From Lentibacillus juripiscarius JCM 12147 (GTDB lineage: Bacteria > Bacillota > Bacilli > Bacillales_D > Amphibacillaceae): a DNA stretch of 61,477 nt. This document shows, piece by piece, positions 61,414-61,477 of this stretch. Below the pieces are notes generated by a model. That model was given only the letters and a program-made list of their open reading frames with translations, was not told the DNA's origin and searched no databases. Numbering within the stretch: position 1 is the first letter of the stretch; each line of letters begins with the position of its first letter. The position numbers were made by a program, and so were the translations under genes. The stretch lies in NCBI GenBank assembly GCA_001311805.1, contig BBCA01000015.1:1-61477 (forward strand). The letters are read 5' to 3'.

Positions 61414-61456
61414 AAAATAAAACAGCTCAGTTCACATTAACTGAGCTGTTTTATTT
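61414..61456. terminator. Terminator after pheST
   Basis: AAATAAAACAGCTCAGTT / AACTGAGCTGTTTTATTT, able to act in both directions. Confidence 0.85.
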
Positions 61457-61470
61457 AATTATAAACAACC

Positions 61471-61477
61471 GCGCCCG
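61471..61477 (-). repeat. Inverted CGGGCGC core at right edge
   Basis: GCGCCCG on the plus strand, i.e. CGGGCGC on the minus strand, as the last seven bases; the side that would hold TTCCGGAAT is cut off. Confidence 0.3.

Overview
The window looks like chromosomal DNA of a low-to-mid GC, endospore-forming member of the Bacillaceae, most like the halophilic Lentibacillus/Virgibacillus/Oceanobacillus group. Reasons: the gene order follows the Bacillus subtilis yt-/citZ/polA/dnaB/thrS/pheST region, there are sporulation genes (ytrH, ytrI, ytvI, ytxC, sspI), and there are T-box and L20-type leaders. The genus is inferred from general gene order and repeat style and could not be checked.

Layout. 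0-12.7 kb: a stress protein, an SDR enzyme, a GntR-ABC transporter operon, an M24 peptidase, the YtkL hydrolase, a prepilin peptidase, ytoI, ytpI, nrnA and the sporulation pair ytrH-ytrI. 12.9-23.4 kb: dnaE, malic enzyme (ytsJ), a FadR-like regulator, accDA, pfkA and pyk, which supply polymerase, pyruvate and malonyl-CoA. 23.5-29.6 kb: fxsA, ytvI, the TCA genes citZ-icd-mdh and a MaoC-like enzyme with a CcpA (cre) site. 29.7-37.6 kb: phoPR, polA, mutM, coaE, gapB. 37.7-44.4 kb: an AT-rich accessory island between gapB and the nrdR-dnaB-dnaI cluster. 44.6-61.3 kb: nrdR, dnaB, dnaI, ytxC, thrS, infC-rpmI-rplT, ysdA, a TVP38 protein, a dUTPase, an M42 peptidase, sspI, an rRNA methyltransferase, pheS-pheT.

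The most interesting part is the island. It is a string of small, mostly single-gene units (DUF4209/HEPN-like protein, rhomboid protease, several tiny membrane proteins, an XRE regulator, a tyrosine recombinase, a PemK-type toxin-antitoxin pair, a secreted DUF3888 protein). They are separated by copies of a short same-strand element with the core CGGGCGC followed by an AATA-containing loop; two copies are perfect hairpins and a third is an imperfect one. Seven copies lie within 4.6 kb. This resembles a gene-cassette array with its own recombinase, but the core is unlike integron attC sites. A second, related element (GGAGCC...TGTTGAAGA) sits at other unit boundaries. An inverted copy of the core lies at the very right edge of the window.

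Many genes, including essential ones (dnaE, polA, pheS, rpmI, rplT, thrS), are broken by single-base indels, often in homopolymer runs. I count more than 60. This pattern says uncorrected sequencing error, not biological decay, so I list such genes as one CDS spanning the break and give the site. Exact protein ends and small-ORF reading frames in the island should be read with that in mind. No rRNA, tRNA or CRISPR array is visible.
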